Positions 21,940 through 32,076 are shown, counted from the stretch's first letter. The stretch: 43,779 nt of DNA from Carboxylicivirga fragile (GCA_025499625.1 JAFMVD010000050.1:1-43779); one strand, 5' to 3'. Translations and numbers: made by a program. The notes: generated from the sequence alone by a model not told the origin.

Positions 21940-24900
21940 TTACTCTTCCGAAATCGTTTTAATGTTATCGGAATAAACACGGTCAATCAATAAATGACGA
22001 GGATCAATGGCTGCTTTGGCAGGCAATGTATCCAGAACAAAACTAAAGTTCATTACATCCTGATTAATTAAAACACGTTTCTCCTGATATAACTGCTCTT
22101 CATCATCATCAAGGAAGAAACCAATGTCCACCCAGTCGTTCATCGCCAAGCGGTTTTCGTTACCCAAGCTATCGGCTTTAATCTTGTGCGAATTAATTTC
22201 CATTGTAACTTCATACTTACCGTTATCCAATTCTTTGTAATTGGCTTCTTTCACACGATTATCGTAGAGTGTAATCTCTTTGAACCAATCGGTAATCAAG
22301 TATTGCAACGAATCGGGTACCTGTGGCTCCAAATGATCAAGGAAATCCAATGAGGTTGAATAATAGGGAGCACCCTTGTATTTATACTCATTCAGGTAAT
22401 CGCGCATGGCTTGGTTCACCTTATCTTCACCTATGTAATCTTGTAAAGCATACAACACGACACTTCCTTTTCGGTAATGGATGTAGCCTTGGTTCTCAAC
22501 TTTGTATAGCGGCAATTCCTTTTCCAACTCTTGTCCACGACCACGTAAATAGCTATTGTGGTTGTACTTCAAGAATTCGCGCATCTTCATTGGAGTCTCG
22601 GCCAATTGCTTCATGGTCATCAGCGCGGAGTACTCCGAGAAGCTCTCACTCATTAAGGTACTGCCTTGCATGTGTGCACCAATTACCTGATGTGCCCACC
22701 ATTGATGCGCCATTTCATGTGCTATTACTTCATCAACAATGTTGTTGTCGGTATCTTCTCCTTCCAAATCTATGACAAAACCAATGGACTCAGAATACGG
22801 CATGGTTCCCGGGAAGGCCTGAGCAAATGTTGAGTAACGCGGAAACTCAATAATACGACATTGCTTATGGTAATAAGGACCAAAATTAGTTGAGTAATAC
22901 TCCAAAGAGCGTTCAACGGCATCCATCATCATTTCAATATTCTGAGGATGTTTGGCATCATAGTACACTTCAATATCCACATTGTTCCATTTGCGTGTCG
23001 CTTTTTCGAAACGCGCTGAAATGAAAGAGTAGAAATTCTGCGAAGGATGATCTACCTTATAATGGTAGTAGTTTCTTCCATCTTCGGTCCATTGTTTCAA
23101 TAACGAACCTGGTGCAATGGCTGTTTGATCACCTGCAGTTGAAATAACCGTTTCCACATTAATGAAATCAGATCGGCCATCTGTGAGGTAATTGGCCATA
23201 TGGTATTTGCAGGAATCTTTTGTTAGTGCCGGCATACGGTCCTTAGGAGGTAAATCATGTTTCTTGCGATCATTCTTATCGCTTAATTCGCCAGCCGGAT
23301 TATATCCAAGACCAGGCAGTACTTCCATGTTGTTCAGGAAGGTACCATTGTTGATAATGCTGGTATTACCGCGCGAGTTGGAGAAACCTAAGGAAATATG
23401 CTCCGACCTTACTTCCACTTCAATGGTTTGTTGAGGTTGAAGAGCTGGCTCAAGTTGATAAATCACATAGTCCAGTTCTTCATCATTATGCACCAGTTTT
23501 GCATTTGGAATATTCAATTCTGTTTCCCAAAAATCACTAAGGCTAAGATGAAGCGAGTCAATGGCAACATCCGTCTCGTTGGTTAACTTTAGGATGGCTT
23601 TGATTTTAGCATCGCGCTTATACGGATAGATATCGATAAAATACTTGGCATCCGTTATTTTCGGCATTGCTACGTGTTCGTACTTCTTGTACTTCGTTTC
23701 GTAGTCAACCGCCATTTGCTCCCTCTCATCACTTGTGTCATAGGGATTTAATATTTGCGTGTTATAATAAACAAATCCTGCCACAGCAGCCCATACAACA
23801 AAAACGCTCAAGGTGATGTATTTGTAATTTTTCGGAACTTGTTTGTTAGCGGCTACTATTCGGCTTTTTAACGAGCCTAACATACCTCTGTTCCATACAG
23901 CTCCGGCAAGTAATAAGGCCAGTATGCTAAGTAATACCCAATAGAGATTAAACCAGAAAGCACCTAATAAGCCTGGGCCAAAGCCATTCATATCAGAATA
24001 CATCAGTGATGGACCTTCGCCAAGGTGTAACATGGCACTTTCCACATCAAAGATGGATAGCATAATGCTCCAAACAAATATGAGTAAGATAGAAACAAAG
24101 TAGCCGATGTATTTATTGTTGACCAATACCTGAATCATGATCATGACACCACTAAAGATGACATAGGCCCAAAGGTTGGTATAAAAGAAATCTAATAGAT
24201 ACACATTCAATTCAATGCGTGTGTAACCATTCAATAATTGGTAAATAACTCCGCAAATAATAAAGAAAACATTAAGTATGCTTGTGGCGGCTATTAGTGA
24301 TAAAGCTTTAGCAGCAAGCGAAATAAATGAGGTATGTGGAGACGAGTCCATTACTTCATTTATTTTACTGTCTCTGTCGCGCCAAATGAGTTCGCCACTG
24401 AAAAATACCAATATAATAAGAAGGAATAGCGAGGTGCTATCAGTAATTGAATCAATTACCTTGTAGGTTAATGGGTACGATTTTAACCCATAATATTCAA
24501 AACCTGCAAACAGATCAGTGACCAGCAAAATGGCACTAAAGAGAAACATTATTTTGAAGGTTACGCTTTTAACGATGCTCAAGAAGCTAATTTTGAAAAA
24601 GCTTTTTAAGTGCAACCACTCAGTGTGACCATTAAAAGCAAGGTTTAATTCAGGAAGATTAAAATCAACTACTTTCTTTGCCTTACTTGCTTTCTGTTTT
24701 TTAAGTTTCTTGTTCTTTTCCTTGAATGAATGTAAGGTATAAGAAACAATAAGTATAAGTATACCTACGCCTGTCCATATTAAGCGGTTGGTAAGCAGAA
24801 TGCCATTAAAGCCGGGACTTAAGGTATTGCGTTCAACTGCTGTATAGTATTTACTTTCGAGCGAATAAGAATTAATGCCAAACACATCAACTAAACCAGC

Positions 24901-25524
24901 AATGGTTTCATTATCGATATCTGACATTAGCGTGGATGAAATGATGTATCCAATTATTATCAGAAACGCTCCGGTGAAAGAGATAACCGTACTTTTCCAT
25001 TTGTTGGCGGTGGCAAAGATGATGGCACCAGCAAAAAACATGTTAGGTAGAATGAATAGGAAATAGTTGTTAATGAACATTTCGGATGAGAACTCCCCAA
25101 AGCGTTCAGCTTCAATCCAGCCAAAGGCCGGGGCTGAAATGGTTCCTATATACGATCCTAAAAATATACCTAGTAAAGGAATGGTCGACAAGATTAAGGC
25201 TCCAAAGAAACGACCGAAAAAGTAGCCGGCCTTACTCAGTGGAGTGGTAAATAGTATCTCGTTGAAATTGTTTGAATGATCGCGCAGGGCGGCATTGTTA
25301 AAGAATGCCGTGGCCACTAATAATCCAAAAATAGATAGTATGGATGTGAAAATGGCTAGAGTGTATGGTGAATTGCGGTGCACATTACCCACCGATCCGC
25401 CAATCATAACATTATCACTCGCCGTAGCTCCAAACACAAGTAGCGTGAAAAGAGCCAGGAATATATACACCATGGGTTGTTTCAGGGTGTATTTTATTTC
25501 GGTAAAAAAGAATGTCTTAAACAT
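21940..25524 (-). CDS. ABC transporter permease fused to M1-family aminopeptidase
   Basis: A 1194-residue fusion. The first ~600 residues are ABC-2-type permease with two sets of about six membrane spans (residues ~15-260 and ~320-590), each beginning with a soluble N-terminal helix. The C-terminal ~560 residues are an M1 zinc metallopeptidase: HEMAHQWW at residues 936-943 (His936, Glu937, His940) and a third ligand region SESFSEYS (Glu960). The spacing is one residue longer than in free M1 enzymes. From memory this is usual in the fused family, and its role is not established. The peptidase half would lie outside the membrane if the last span ends near residue 580. It follows the ABC ATPase gene by 18 bp. 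Confidence 0.9.
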   Translation of the reverse strand: MFKTFFFTEIKYTLKQPMVYIFLALFTLLVFGATASDNVMIGGSVGNVHRNSPYTLAIFTSILSIFGLLVATAFFNNAALRDHSNNFNEILFTTPLSKAGYFFGRFFGALILSTIPLLGIFLGSYIGTISAPAFGWIEAERFGEFSSEMFINNYFLFILPNMFFAGAIIFATANKWKSTVISFTGAFLIIIGYIISSTLMSDIDNETIAGLVDVFGINSYSLESKYYTAVERNTLSPGFNGILLTNRLIWTGVGILILIVSYTLHSFKEKNKKLKKQKASKAKKVVDFNLPELNLAFNGHTEWLHLKSFFKISFLSIVKSVTFKIMFLFSAILLVTDLFAGFEYYGLKSYPLTYKVIDSITDSTSLFLLIILVFFSGELIWRDRDSKINEVMDSSPHTSFISLAAKALSLIAATSILNVFFIICGVIYQLLNGYTRIELNVYLLDFFYTNLWAYVIFSGVMIMIQVLVNNKYIGYFVSILLIFVWSIMLSIFDVESAMLHLGEGPSLMYSDMNGFGPGLLGAFWFNLYWVLLSILALLLAGAVWNRGMLGSLKSRIVAANKQVPKNYKYITLSVFVVWAAVAGFVYYNTQILNPYDTSDEREQMAVDYETKYKKYEHVAMPKITDAKYFIDIYPYKRDAKIKAILKLTNETDVAIDSLHLSLSDFWETELNIPNAKLVHNDEELDYVIYQLEPALQPQQTIEVEVRSEHISLGFSNSRGNTSIINNGTFLNNMEVLPGLGYNPAGELSDKNDRKKHDLPPKDRMPALTKDSCKYHMANYLTDGRSDFINVETVISTAGDQTAIAPGSLLKQWTEDGRNYYHYKVDHPSQNFYSFISARFEKATRKWNNVDIEVYYDAKHPQNIEMMMDAVERSLEYYSTNFGPYYHKQCRIIEFPRYSTFAQAFPGTMPYSESIGFVIDLEGEDTDNNIVDEVIAHEMAHQWWAHQVIGAHMQGSTLMSESFSEYSALMTMKQLAETPMKMREFLKYNHNSYLRGRGQELEKELPLYKVENQGYIHYRKGSVVLYALQDYIGEDKVNQAMRDYLNEYKYKGAPYYSTSLDFLDHLEPQVPDSLQYLITDWFKEITLYDNRVKEANYKELDNGKYEVTMEINSHKIKADSLGNENRLAMNDWVDIGFFLDDDEEQLYQEKRVLINQDVMNFSFVLDTLPAKAAIDPRHLLIDRVYSDNIKTISEE

Positions 25525-25542
25525 AGTTAATCGTTTGGGTGG

Positions 25543-26427
25543 TTAAACAAGTACATTGGCCGTGTTAATCTTCGAGAAGAAGACATCTTCCAAATTAGGA
25601 TTCACTTGTTCAAAACCATTTTCAGGATGCTCATCGCTGAAGACATGAATGAGTGGCTGACCACCCACCATTTTATTTGATATGATGGAATACTTACGGG
25701 CGTAATCTTCCAAATCGGTTCGTGTTACTATCTTCTGATAAACCTTACCATTTATGCTGTCAATGGCATTCTGCGGTGTATCCTGAAATACGATCTGTCC
25801 CAGATTCATGATGGCCATTTTGGTGCATAGTTCACGCACATCATCAACAATATGGGTTGATAAAATTACAATGACCTCTTCACCTACATCAGCCAGTAGG
25901 TTATGAAAGCGGTTACGCTCGCCTGGATCTAAACCCGCGGTAGGTTCATCCACAATAATCAATTTAGGATTACCAATTAAGGCTTGAGCAATACCAACAC
26001 GTTGCTTCATTCCACCTGAGAATCCTTTAACGTGTTTGTTCTTAATGTCGTATAGGTTAACCTTGTTTAGTAGATAGGCTACCAAGTCTTTTCTTTCTCC
26101 TTTATTGGTGATCCCCTTAAGTACGGCAATGTGGTTTAATAACTGTTCTGCCGTAATACGCGGATATACGCCAAACTCCTGTGGTAGATAACCGAGTACC
26201 TTACGCAATTCGCCTGGTTGTTTAAATATATCAATATCATCTAAGGTAGCTGTACCTGTATCTGCTTCTTGAAGCGAAGCAAGTGTACGCATCAAGGTAG
26301 ACTTACCAGCGCCATTTGGGCCTAAGAGACCAAACATGCCGTTTGATAATTCCAGATTAACGTTATCCAGCGCTTTTACACCATTGGGGTAGGTTTTTGA
26401 TAGGTTCGTGATCTTTAATGTACTCAT
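25543..26427 (-). CDS. ABC transporter ATP-binding protein
   Basis: A 294-residue ATPase. Walker A GPNGAGKST is at residues 36-44. Also present are a Q-loop in GYLPQEFGVYP, signature FSGGMKQRVGIA, Walker B LIIVDEPTAGLD and the H-loop STHIV. A C-terminal extension of about 80 residues follows the nucleotide-binding core. It is the first gene of a two-gene operon with the permease/M1 fusion and supplies its energy. A -7 box is present about 50 bp upstream. Confidence 0.95.
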   Translation of the reverse strand: MSTLKITNLSKTYPNGVKALDNVNLELSNGMFGLLGPNGAGKSTLMRTLASLQEADTGTATLDDIDIFKQPGELRKVLGYLPQEFGVYPRITAEQLLNHIAVLKGITNKGERKDLVAYLLNKVNLYDIKNKHVKGFSGGMKQRVGIAQALIGNPKLIIVDEPTAGLDPGERNRFHNLLADVGEEVIVILSTHIVDDVRELCTKMAIMNLGQIVFQDTPQNAIDSINGKVYQKIVTRTDLEDYARKYSIISNKMVGGQPLIHVFSDEHPENGFEQVNPNLEDVFFSKINTANVLV

Positions 26428-26472
26428 AGTGGGTTAAGTGTTTTATTGATAATTGTATTGGTGCTTGTGTAA

Positions 26473-26480
26473 CAAATATA
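26473..26480 (-). promoter_or_regulatory. -7 box of the ABC/M1 operon
   Basis: TATATTTG on the minus strand is an exact TAnnTTTG match, about 45 bp upstream of the ATPase start. No clear -33 TTG is seen at the expected spacing. The 372-bp divergent gap (26428-26799) contains this box, one for the opposite direction, and no other recognised feature. Confidence 0.5.
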
Positions 26481-26713
26481 GTTAAATCTTGATAGTGTAA
26501 TACTTATTCATCTTTTATTGTTTGTATTTATAAATCGTAAATCGTGTATTTTATTTTACTTTGTTTAGAGTGTTTTCTAATAAGTTGAACTAAAATCATT
26601 ATACCTCAGATAATTCAACTCAGTTTGGGACTATATAAAAGAATCTAACTACTGCCTTCCGACTATATACTGACAAACTATCTTAATATATAAATGTTTG
26701 ATTTGTTCTTTAG

Positions 26714-26743
26714 GTTGCCTTCTGCCAAGTTTTTTTAATTTTG
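26714..26743 (+). promoter_or_regulatory. Promoter of the radical SAM gene
   Basis: GTTG (26714-26717) is followed by 18 nt and TAATTTTG (26736-26743), matching the Bacteroidota consensus. The gene starts at 26800, giving a leader of about 50 nt. Confidence 0.5.
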
Positions 26744-26799
26744 TCGCAGTCAAATTGCTGTGCTAATGCAGTTGTTAGGGCGAAAATAAACACTTTCCA

Positions 26800-28632
26800 A
26801 TGAAGATACTTCTGAATTGCCTACCTCCTACAGATGTTAATAGTCCTACTATTTCGCTGTCTATCCTTAAGAAGTTCATGAATAATAATGGCTTTGAGAC
26901 CATAATTAAGTACTGGAATTTTTCATTATCACTTATGGCGGAACATACCGATAGTGAAGATACTGAAATACGACTCATTCCATTTTTGTCAATTCTTAAC
27001 GATAAACAAAATAATCTCGTAGGCAATGCACGCATTATTTCGCAACTCCAGCTCTTAAAGCCTGAATATAAGATAGAGGGGCCTGGTTATTATTCTGAAT
27101 TACTCGACGAGTTGAAACAGGGTGTGTACACAGTAATTCGGGATGAAATAAGTAAGATTGATTTTAGTGAAATTTCACTATTTGGTATAAGTGCCAAGTA
27201 CAATCAATGGATTCCAGGCATGATTCTGGCTGAAGAGATTAAAAGAGTGGCTCCGCATTTAAAAATTATAGTAGGCGGATTTGGCAGCAAAGGTGTTGCC
27301 GAGGAGGCCATGAAGCTTTGTCCACATTTTGATTATGGAACCTGGGGAGAGGGAGAATATCCATTGTTAGAATTAGCAAAACAATTAGATAGTAATACGC
27401 TTGATTTAAGTACGGTGCCTCGTTTGATTTATCGCGAGGGCGAACGGCTTATTCAATCAGAACTCATAAAGAGTCAGTATCTCGATTTTAAGAATTACAT
27501 CTACCCCGATTACGATGATTTTGTAAACACCTTTCCCGATGATGAGGATAAGGATTTGATTAGCATCCCAATAAATTCGATAAGATCATGTCATTGGCGA
27601 AAGTGTAAGTTTTGTGACTTTAACCAAGGTTATAAATTGCGGGCCAGAACACCTGAGTGTGTTGTAAAGGAGATAGAAGAGCTAAGGCAACAATACGGAT
27701 TTACAACTTTTACCTTTGTTGATAGCGATACCTTTGGTAATCTGACTCATTTCGAGAAGTTGTTGGATTTACTTATCGACCTACGATATCGCACTGAAGA
27801 AGATTATTCTTTTTGGGCAGAGCTGATACCAAATAATCAATACAATGCCGACTTAATGCAAAAGATGGCCATTGCCGGATTTAAAAACCTGTTTATTGGT
27901 TACGATGGTTTATCGGATGCTCTATTAAGCAAGATGAATAAGAGCAATACCTTTTCTGATAATGTGTTCTTTGTCAAATATTCCTTAAAGAACGGTATCG
28001 CGCCAGTTGTGAATGTAATTAAGCACATACCCGACGAAACTGAGGCAGATGTGCAAGAGTGCATAGATAACCTGCATTACTTGCGCTTCTTTTACAAGGA
28101 TCCTGTGGTTGAGTTCACGCACATCTATGTCGATTTGGTTTTGTCTTCCATGTCGAAGTATTATTCGATGTTATCGGAAGAGGAAAGAGAAACCTACAAT
28201 ACTGACGATTTAAGCTATATGTTGCCTGCTGAGTATTCTAATCATGAGGATAGATTTCACCTTTTTAGATTTAAAAAGGATAAGCCTGCCAACGAACGAG
28301 AGTGGAAGAAGTTAGTAGAGGTGGAGGAGTATTACAAGCAAAACAAGTTTAGTTATAAGATTCAAGAATTGAATGGTATATGTTATTATACCGAGTATTG
28401 TAACGACGAGGAGATAGAAAACATTGTTTTTGGTGAGCCCGAATATGCATTTATTCTGAAAGCAACGGAAAAATGCGTTCGAACATTCTCGGAACTTTTA
28501 ACAGATATTCAGGTGCCCCATCCTTTGGTAACAGAGGAACGTTTGAAAGAATTATTAAGCCATTTAAAAGCGAGTTATCTTATTTATTGTAATGCCGAAT
28601 ATTCCAATATTATCTCGCTTATACATTTATAA
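26800..28632 (+). CDS. B12-binding-type radical SAM protein
   Basis: A 610-residue enzyme. Residues 1-230 look like a cobalamin-binding-type Rossmann domain: PTISLSILKKFM at the start, FGISAKYNQWIPGMILAEEI, then IIVGGFGSKG and a YGTWGEGEYPLLEL block. The classical DxHxxG cobalamin-ligand motif is not evident. The radical SAM part follows, with Cys264, Cys269 and Cys272 in CHWRKCKFC, a C-x4-C-x2-C spacing instead of the usual C-x3-C-x2-C. Then come FVDSDTF and GYDGLSDALLSKMNK, typical of the barrel. The N-terminal block resembles RiPP-maturation B12 radical SAM enzymes, but I see no precursor peptide nearby. The last ~150 residues are a separate C-terminal domain. The J-domain gene follows after 59 bp. 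Confidence 0.85.
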   Translation: MKILLNCLPPTDVNSPTISLSILKKFMNNNGFETIIKYWNFSLSLMAEHTDSEDTEIRLIPFLSILNDKQNNLVGNARIISQLQLLKPEYKIEGPGYYSELLDELKQGVYTVIRDEISKIDFSEISLFGISAKYNQWIPGMILAEEIKRVAPHLKIIVGGFGSKGVAEEAMKLCPHFDYGTWGEGEYPLLELAKQLDSNTLDLSTVPRLIYREGERLIQSELIKSQYLDFKNYIYPDYDDFVNTFPDDEDKDLISIPINSIRSCHWRKCKFCDFNQGYKLRARTPECVVKEIEELRQQYGFTTFTFVDSDTFGNLTHFEKLLDLLIDLRYRTEEDYSFWAELIPNNQYNADLMQKMAIAGFKNLFIGYDGLSDALLSKMNKSNTFSDNVFFVKYSLKNGIAPVVNVIKHIPDETEADVQECIDNLHYLRFFYKDPVVEFTHIYVDLVLSSMSKYYSMLSEEERETYNTDDLSYMLPAEYSNHEDRFHLFRFKKDKPANEREWKKLVEVEEYYKQNKFSYKIQELNGICYYTEYCNDEEIENIVFGEPEYAFILKATEKCVRTFSELLTDIQVPHPLVTEERLKELLSHLKASYLIYCNAEYSNIISLIHL

Positions 28633-28691
28633 AAGCCAATTTTATTATCCAATCGGTATTATTACATTAGTGGCTCAATGCATTGTTATAC

Positions 28692-29717
28692 ATGATTGAT
28701 TATTACAAGATATTAGGCATTACTCAGAATGCTACCCTGGATCAGATTAAAAAAGCCTATCGTTCAAAGGCTAAAATGTATCATCCTGATATAAACAAGT
28801 CAGATGATGCGCACGACAAGTTTATATTGCTGAACGAGGCATATGAATACTTCGTCAAGTTAAAAGATCCGAAAAGGCAGAAGCAACGTACAACAAATAC
28901 CAAAGCGAATAACGAGGAATTCTGGAATGAGTGGCAACAACGAGAAAAACAAAAGGCAAGACAACGTGCCCAGGCCTATGCTAAAATGCGTTACGAAGCT
29001 TATATAAAATCTGACGTATACCGAACTGCCGAAGTGGTAAATTCTATTGTAGATTTTTTTGGGGGAGTGTTTATATTACTTTTTGTGATTGGCTTACCCA
29101 TTATGTTGTTTGTTCAATATGGAGCGGTAACGCTTTTAGTAAGTGCCATTCTAATTTTGCCCACTTCACCTTTATGGCTTCGGTTTTTATTCCGAACCTT
29201 TAATAAGGATGCTATTAATTCCTTTTTTAGAATCCGTAATGCCAGCTTGCGAACTAAAATAATGCGTTTAATACTGTTTGTAGCTATCAATATTTGGCTA
29301 TTTTTCACTTTTACTTTAAATACACTGGTTGAGTTAAAGGTGTTGGGAGGTGCTTTTGCACTGTCTTTTGTACTAGCTTTAGTGGCTTCCAGACTGGTGA
29401 AATCCTTGTACTACAGATACCTATTATTTGCGTTGGTAGCTCCCTTACTTATTAATCTGTTTTTTGTAATAAATTTTAGTTTCTCTTCATCGCCCCAAAT
29501 AAACTCGTATTACTACACATACTCTTATAATGGTAATACCACATTTACAAGTATTCATCTGGAAGATGGACAATACGATAACTATAAAGGGATTCGCTAT
29601 TTTACTGATTTCAGACCTTTCATAGCTAAGTCGTGTGTCACCTATACCATTGAAGATGGTTTGTTTGGTATAAAGGTGGTGAAGGATGTGTTGGCAACTT
29701 ATCAAATGGTAGAGTAG
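28692..29717 (+). CDS. J-domain (DnaJ-like) membrane protein
   Basis: A 341-residue protein. Residues 1-65 are a J domain with [20 protein letters not shown] and the essential HPD tripeptide at 31-33 (MYHPDINK), so it should stimulate an Hsp70 (DnaK). A charged Lys/Arg/Gln-rich linker (70-110) follows. Then come about six membrane spans (120-265) and a small extracytoplasmic tail with Tyr-rich [10 protein letters not shown] and [17 protein letters not shown]. It is not a full DnaJ: no Gly/Phe region and no zinc fingers. The ATG at 28692 is preferred over a TTG at 28683 because it gives the standard J-domain start. It lies 59 bp after the radical SAM gene and may be co-transcribed. Confidence 0.85.
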   Translation: MIDYYKILGITQNATLDQIKKAYRSKAKMYHPDINKSDDAHDKFILLNEAYEYFVKLKDPKRQKQRTTNTKANNEEFWNEWQQREKQKARQRAQAYAKMRYEAYIKSDVYRTAEVVNSIVDFFGGVFILLFVIGLPIMLFVQYGAVTLLVSAILILPTSPLWLRFLFRTFNKDAINSFFRIRNASLRTKIMRLILFVAINIWLFFTFTLNTLVELKVLGGAFALSFVLALVASRLVKSLYYRYLLFALVAPLLINLFFVINFSFSSSPQINSYYYTYSYNGNTTFTSIHLEDGQYDNYKGIRYFTDFRPFIAKSCVTYTIEDGLFGIKVVKDVLATYQMVE

Positions 29718-29790
29718 ATATCGGTTGGTCAATATTTCTTGTTTTTAAGGAAGTGATTTGTTTATTATAGTTTTATGATCTATGTCTATC

Positions 29791-32076
29791 TTAAATAATG
29801 CTTTTCGCTTCAGGTAAAGTAAACCAGAAGGTTGTACCAGCTTCTTGACTGGAGTTCACACCGATTTGTCCGCCGTGCGATTCAATGGCCATAGTGCAAT
29901 AGGTGAGACCTATACCTGTCGAGTGCATTTTAGTTTTGGCATGAGCTTTAACCTGAGCAAAGCGATTAAAAATATGCTTTTGTTGTTCCTCGGATATAAA
30001 TGAACCAATGTTGTGCACTGATACTTTTAATAAGTCACTATTCGATATTGTAGCTTTAATAGTTACCGTTTCGCTTGGTGATGAGAACTTAACAGCATTT
30101 GATAAGATGTTGGAGAATACCCTGCGTAAAACCATGGCATCTGAATTAACTTCAATTTTATTTTCGACTTGTACATCAAAACTTAGCTCGTTCATTCTTG
30201 CCAAGAATCCCACTTCTTCGATGGCACCATTAACGATCCCATGTATGTCTTTATATTCCTTATGAAGCATCAAGTCAATGCTTTCATTTCGATATACATC
30301 TAAAGTGTTTTCAATCATGCTGAGCATGCGCAGCGATAAATGTTTAATCAATTCATCTTTTTCATCCAATTCAGATAAAATATCAATATTTACTAAGGTT
30401 GACAGTGGGTTTTTAAGATCATGAATAACCATGTTAGTCATATCTTCCTTAAACTGCGATAATTGTTCCAGCGATTTATTGGTATTAATGAGCTCCTCTT
30501 TCTGCTTATTAATTTCAAGGTTTTTGGCGCGTAGTTGGCGATTTGTCTTTTTCTTTTCAATAGAACTTCTCCAAATACTTACCACTAAAAGTAACATGAA
30601 TAGAAACCCAACAATAAAAGTGTTTCTAAAAGCTTTCTGTTTTTTTAGTTCTGCCTCTTGAAGTCGATCTTTTTTGTCTTGTTCACGTTTAGCTATGGCT
30701 TTCTCTTTTGCCGATTTATACTCGTATTCTAAGTTACTAATTCGTCTTATGTTTTCTTTATTAAACAAGCTATCGCTCATTGTTTTAAATGCTATATGAG
30801 CGCCAAGCGCTTCCTTGTAAAGTCCTAAGCGTTCACTAGTTTTGGCAAGCATTTTAGCGCTTTCACTAATGAGTTGTATGTCATCCAATTCTGTTGCCAT
30901 CAGATAGGCTTTTTTGCTATAGAGATAAGCTTCTGTGTGTTTGTTCTGCTTATCGTAAATAGTGGAAATACCTATGTAGCTACTAATTTCTGTACGTTTA
31001 TAAGATATGGTCTGGCTCAGGTTAACGGCCTTGTTATACAGTTCCATGGCATCCACAAGTTTATCCGTCAAAACAAGAATGTTAGCCAAATCTCTTAAGG
31101 CATTCAGCTCTCCTTGTTTGTTTCCTATTTCCTGTTGGAGCTTAAGCGTCTTGTTCTGGTATTCCCATGCTTTATCGTAAGCCCCTTTTTTTGTGTAAAT
31201 GCGGCCCATGTATTCATAATTATAACACAGTCCGGTTTTAAATCCAATTTCTTCGGCATACCCCAATCCTTTTAAACAATACTTCAAAGCATCACTGTAG
31301 TTGCTTTCCACAATATAAATATGAGCAATGTTGGAAGCAGCAATTGAGGCATCTTTATAGTTATTTTGACGCTCATCAATGAGAAAGCTTTTTTGATAGC
31401 ATTCAAGTGCTTTGGGCCAGTTGCCATGATGTTCATATACTACGCCCAGATTGTTGAGTGTAAAAGACATGGCCTCTTCATCATTGATCTTGGTTGCTAT
31501 TTCAAGAGCCAGTTCGGCGTATTGTAGTGCTAAATCATAATTGCCTATGTCGGCATAATTGGTGCCTAAACTGGCATAGTTGTAACAAATAGATGCACTG
31601 TCTTTTAATGCAATATTTATTCTAAGAGCTTGCTTTATGAATTTAGTAGCTTTGTCTACTTCACCTTGAAAATATTGTATTTTACCTATGTAATAGTAGT
31701 TTTTTGCAAGTCCTTTTTGGTTGTTAATGGATTGATTGATTAATAAGCTTTTGTTAGAATACTCTTGTACCTTACAGAACTCGGAAATTACATAATAATA
31801 CATGGCCATTTGATCGTAATAATCTGCTTTCCCTTTTGGGTAATTTATTTCTTCTACAATTTCACCAGCTTCTTTAAGGTGCTTAAAGGCATTTTGTGGA
31901 TTGATGTTTTGAAATGCTTCCGCAGCCGAATTTAAAAGGTCAACGCGCACACTATCTCTGATGGAGTGATTTGATAATTGCCTTTCAATGCTATCAATAG
32001 TTGATGATTGAGCCTGAGAAATAGGAGTAGACGTGATGTGAAAAAATATGCAAATAAAATAAAAAGCTACCCTCAT
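29791..32076 (-). CDS. TPR-repeat sensor histidine kinase
   Basis: A 761-residue sensor. It starts with a signal peptide (about 1-23). A long region of TPR-type repeats (about residues 60-430) follows, with repeated A-x-x-x-x-(Y/L)-x-x-x-A-L and LG/NLG patterns. A membrane span lies near 488-506, then a coiled-coil linker and a HisKA domain with phospho-acceptor His552 in VIHDLKNPLS. The HATPase domain has the N box SNILSNAVKFS, G2 TGIGLTYC and a modified G1 box, HNIGSFI, at 688-694. No receiver domain is attached and no response-regulator gene lies next to it, so its partner is elsewhere. TPRs in this position sense periplasmic proteins or peptides. The gene is convergent with the J-domain gene. 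Confidence 0.9.
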   Translation of the reverse strand: MRVAFYFICIFFHITSTPISQAQSSTIDSIERQLSNHSIRDSVRVDLLNSAAEAFQNINPQNAFKHLKEAGEIVEEINYPKGKADYYDQMAMYYYVISEFCKVQEYSNKSLLINQSINNQKGLAKNYYYIGKIQYFQGEVDKATKFIKQALRINIALKDSASICYNYASLGTNYADIGNYDLALQYAELALEIATKINDEEAMSFTLNNLGVVYEHHGNWPKALECYQKSFLIDERQNNYKDASIAASNIAHIYIVESNYSDALKYCLKGLGYAEEIGFKTGLCYNYEYMGRIYTKKGAYDKAWEYQNKTLKLQQEIGNKQGELNALRDLANILVLTDKLVDAMELYNKAVNLSQTISYKRTEISSYIGISTIYDKQNKHTEAYLYSKKAYLMATELDDIQLISESAKMLAKTSERLGLYKEALGAHIAFKTMSDSLFNKENIRRISNLEYEYKSAKEKAIAKREQDKKDRLQEAELKKQKAFRNTFIVGFLFMLLLVVSIWRSSIEKKKTNRQLRAKNLEINKQKEELINTNKSLEQLSQFKEDMTNMVIHDLKNPLSTLVNIDILSELDEKDELIKHLSLRMLSMIENTLDVYRNESIDLMLHKEYKDIHGIVNGAIEEVGFLARMNELSFDVQVENKIEVNSDAMVLRRVFSNILSNAVKFSSPSETVTIKATISNSDLLKVSVHNIGSFISEEQQKHIFNRFAQVKAHAKTKMHSTGIGLTYCTMAIESHGGQIGVNSSQEAGTTFWFTLPEAKSII

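Noticed and set aside
22323-22775. A 150-codon open frame on the plus strand opposite the M1 peptidase gene
   Set aside because: It lies wholly within a well-supported gene on the other strand, and its composition is rich in His, Cys, Ser and Pro, as expected from an antisense frame. No family resemblance.
26428-26799. A possible RiPP precursor gene upstream of the radical SAM gene
   Set aside because: Only very short frames exist (for example 14 codons from 26694). None has a leader/core look or a conserved motif.
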